64,000 nucleotides of DNA from CAVWUA01 sp963758025 (lineage in GTDB: Bacteria > Planctomycetota > Planctomycetia > Isosphaerales > Isosphaeraceae). The position numbers and the translations under genes are program-made. The stretch is taken from the NCBI GenBank assembly GCA_963758025.1, contig CAVWUA010000006.1, positions 124,001 through 188,000 on the forward strand, in the 5' to 3' direction. Positions 62,090 to 64,000 of the stretch are shown here, piece after piece (position 1 is the stretch's first letter; each line of letters starts with the position of its first letter). The notes beneath the pieces are model-generated. The model ran no database searches and was not told the origin of the DNA. It worked only from the letters and a program-made list of their open reading frames with translations.

Positions 62090-63952
62090 TCAGTCGGGCA
62101 GCGGCTCGGCCTTGGTCGAGCGCGAGACGCGATCGGTGAACTCGCTCCGACCGGTCCAGGTGACGATCAGGTGGTCCATCGCGCGGGTGAGCCCAACGTA
62201 CAGGAGGTTGGCATCCCGCACGACGTCCGGCTCGAACGGTCCAGGGAGCTGGTCCAGCGCCGTGACGATCACGGCGGGGAACTCCAGCCCCTTCGCGGCG
62301 TGAATCGTCAGGAGACGGAGCCCCGGCTTCTGCAGGGAGCGGACCCCGCCATCGCGGTCGGATTCGTTCGAGACCCAGCAGACCTCGCCGCCTTCGCGAA
62401 GCCGGCGGCAAAGCCTGTCAATCCGGTTCCCCTCCCTGCGCGGGTAGAGCACGGCGATGTCCCGATCGGCCAGGCCCAACGCGCGGAGGTCGGCCACGAT
62501 GCGGGCGATGATCTCGTGTTCCTGAGCGATCGTCTCCGCGCCCCGGTATCGCGGGGGCAGACCATGCCTCGACGCCTTTGTCGGCAGGACCCGCACGTGC
62601 GTCTCGGACTCCTCCGCCACGACCGGCGACTGCGCGACCTGCCAGGCAAATTCGAGAATCTGCTTCGTGTTTCGATAGTTCCGGGAGAGCCTGCGCGTGC
62701 GTCCCGACGCCCGGACGCCAACGGACTTCCACGTAAACGACCCGCCGCGTTCATAGAGACTCTGTGCCCCATCGACGGCAATGAGCAGGTCCCCTTGCTC
62801 ACCCCCTTTGAGCAGACCGGTGGCGCAGCGGAACCAGTCGGGGTCGAAGTCATGAGCCTCATCAATCAGAATTGCATCATATTTCTCTGATTCGGCGAAA
62901 TGCTCGATCCCGCCCAACAGCACGGCGACCATCCGCCCCTCGAACGCCTCGAATGACTCGTCGTCCCGCTTCCGCAGGCCGGTCTTGCGGGCGGCCCAGG
63001 AGTGGAAGTGGCGGACCTCGACGTTCCGCAGCTCCGGCTCCTCGGCGAACGGCGCAGCCAGCGCACCGGCCAGTGCCTTGTTGTAGCAGAGGATCAGGAT
63101 CTTCGCCGCCGCGTCGCGCTCGGCGAGCATCCGGGCGCGGGCCAGCAGCAGAACAGTCTTGCCCGATCCCGCGATGCCGAACAGGACGTGATGCCCGTCG
63201 CCGAGTGACCGCGCCACCTGCTCCTGCTCGATATCGAGCACGTCCAAAGCCACGGCACCTGGCAGGAGCGGTTGATCCTCGGCGACCGAGGCCTTCGTCG
63301 CGGGCCGTTTCCGGACGATGACTTCGCGATGGAGCACCCCCTTGAGGGTCTTGATCTGATCCTTCGTCAGCGGCTCGAACGGAAACCGCACGGCAAAGAG
63401 GCCCCGGAGCCGCTGCAGGACCGCCTTGGTTCCCGCGGTCTCCAGCGCCGAAAGCTCGTCGCGGCAGATCACACGATCCGCCGGAAACACCGGCGTAAGG
63501 CCCGCCGCGTCGAGTTGGGGTCGGGTGATGTTCGTGAAAATCACACCGAATCCGCCTGGAAATCGGGGCTTCCCCCGGTACTCCCCGGCATCATGTCGCA
63601 GGATGGCGTACTCCGGCCGGCCGATCTCGTCGTTCAGGGCGAAGAGATAGTCGCGGACCTGCCGGATCGGATGCTTGTGCGTCTCGACCCGAACCTCACC
63701 CCCGTACTCCCGGCGCAGCTCGATCTCGTGATCATCAGCCCGCGTGATCTGGCCAGCGTACCACCCTTTGACCTCCAGCATGAGCAGGCCGAAATCCTCG
63801 CCCAGCAGCGTAAAATCGGGATAACGGCCGGCGACGACCGGCTCGTACCATGCCATGTAGCGGCTCGGCAGAGCCTCTCGCAAGAAGTCGTAAACGCGAC
63901 GCTCTCCAGCGGTCGCCTTGGACGGGCAGGTATCTGGAATGAGGATGGCCAT
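62090..63952 (-). CDS. NERD nuclease-domain / UvrD-type helicase fusion
   Basis: Intact 620-residue protein. The N-terminal NERD domain (about 10-130) has the nuclease-like core RYPDFTLLGEDFGLLMLEVKGW (shown in part: PDF, then EVK), a PD-(D/E)xK arrangement. From about 240 it is a superfamily 1A helicase: Walker A VLFGIAGSGKTVLLL (about 262), ILCYNKALAGAL, Walker B YDAILIDEAHDFD, RRLSRNYRNTKQIL, and the C-terminal LRLLTIHAAKGLEFPAVIV and LLYVGLTRAMDHLIV. It acts in the cytoplasm on DNA, in repair or possibly in defence against foreign DNA. It has no obvious partner gene in the window. ATG 63952 fits the NERD start. Confidence 0.9.
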   Translation of the reverse strand: MAILIPDTCPSKATAGERRVYDFLREALPSRYMAWYEPVVAGRYPDFTLLGEDFGLLMLEVKGWYAGQITRADDHEIELRREYGGEVRVETHKHPIRQVRDYLFALNDEIGRPEYAILRHDAGEYRGKPRFPGGFGVIFTNITRPQLDAAGLTPVFPADRVICRDELSALETAGTKAVLQRLRGLFAVRFPFEPLTKDQIKTLKGVLHREVIVRKRPATKASVAEDQPLLPGAVALDVLDIEQEQVARSLGDGHHVLFGIAGSGKTVLLLARARMLAERDAAAKILILCYNKALAGALAAPFAEEPELRNVEVRHFHSWAARKTGLRKRDDESFEAFEGRMVAVLLGGIEHFAESEKYDAILIDEAHDFDPDWFRCATGLLKGGEQGDLLIAVDGAQSLYERGGSFTWKSVGVRASGRTRRLSRNYRNTKQILEFAWQVAQSPVVAEESETHVRVLPTKASRHGLPPRYRGAETIAQEHEIIARIVADLRALGLADRDIAVLYPRREGNRIDRLCRRLREGGEVCWVSNESDRDGGVRSLQKPGLRLLTIHAAKGLEFPAVIVTALDQLPGPFEPDVVRDANLLYVGLTRAMDHLIVTWTGRSEFTDRVSRSTKAEPLPD

Positions 63953-64000
63953 CGGGCAGTCGTCTCGACGGGGGGCTCAGGCAAGGCCAGTGGCACAAAA

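Overview
The window is high-GC DNA from a planctomycete, most plausibly of the Isosphaeraceae/Gemmataceae side of the phylum. This rests on gene content, not on a marker gene: two DUF1559 pseudopilins ending in a V(V/A)SADxY tail, two giant membrane-associated 'PVC-type' cytochrome c proteins, a DUF1549/DUF1553 plus DUF1501 pair, sulfatases, GHL10-type hydrolases and an ECF sigma operon. I see no rRNA, tRNA or CRISPR array.

Layout. 1-4.6 kb: sulfatase entering from the left edge, metallophosphoesterase, zinc-ribbon/DUF4190 membrane protein, DUF2071 protein and a SpoU RNA methylase. 4.36-15.5 kb (minus): one long alpha-glucan/trehalose operon in the order glgE, maltokinase, glgB, treZ, treS-maltokinase fusion. 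Trehalose can be converted to maltose by TreS, phosphorylated by maltokinase, polymerised by GlgE and branched by GlgB; TreZ releases trehalose from trehalosyl-ended glucan. 15.6-26.6 kb: glutaredoxin, BNR/sialidase-like protein, GHL10 hydrolase, a ~1,730-residue double-ThuA/LamG/cytochrome c protein, alpha/beta hydrolase and amidohydrolase. 26.6-29.9 kb is an accessory island: a two-gene unit with a HEPN-like protein, a T-depleted stretch ending in G21, a RelB/RelE-like pair, and a REP-associated (IS200-like) transposase with its palindromes on both sides. 29.9-39.3 kb: DUF1559 protein, FxsA, DUF488, a GHL-type hydrolase, a CocE/S15 hydrolase, a sulfatase, a structured non-coding segment, a small lipoprotein and a second DUF1559 protein. 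39.5-48.6 kb: PVC cytochrome c dehydrogenase (minus), then an ECF sigma / anti-sigma-like / coiled-coil / DUF1549 / DUF1501 run on the plus strand. 48.7-57.4 kb: GlpD and a DhaK-DhaL dihydroxyacetone kinase flanking a ~1,700-residue GH2-like enzyme. 57.5-64 kb: Gly-rich TPR protein, SnoaL-like protein, SGNH esterase and a NERD-UvrD helicase.

A dominant property of the sequence is that more than half of the genes carry one or more frame breaks while both sides still encode the same family. I count roughly 35 in 64 kb. Because they affect housekeeping-type genes and leave the domains intact, I treat them mainly as sequence errors and annotate each gene across its break, stating where the frame changes. 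In these genes the coordinates span the whole gene and the length is not a multiple of three.
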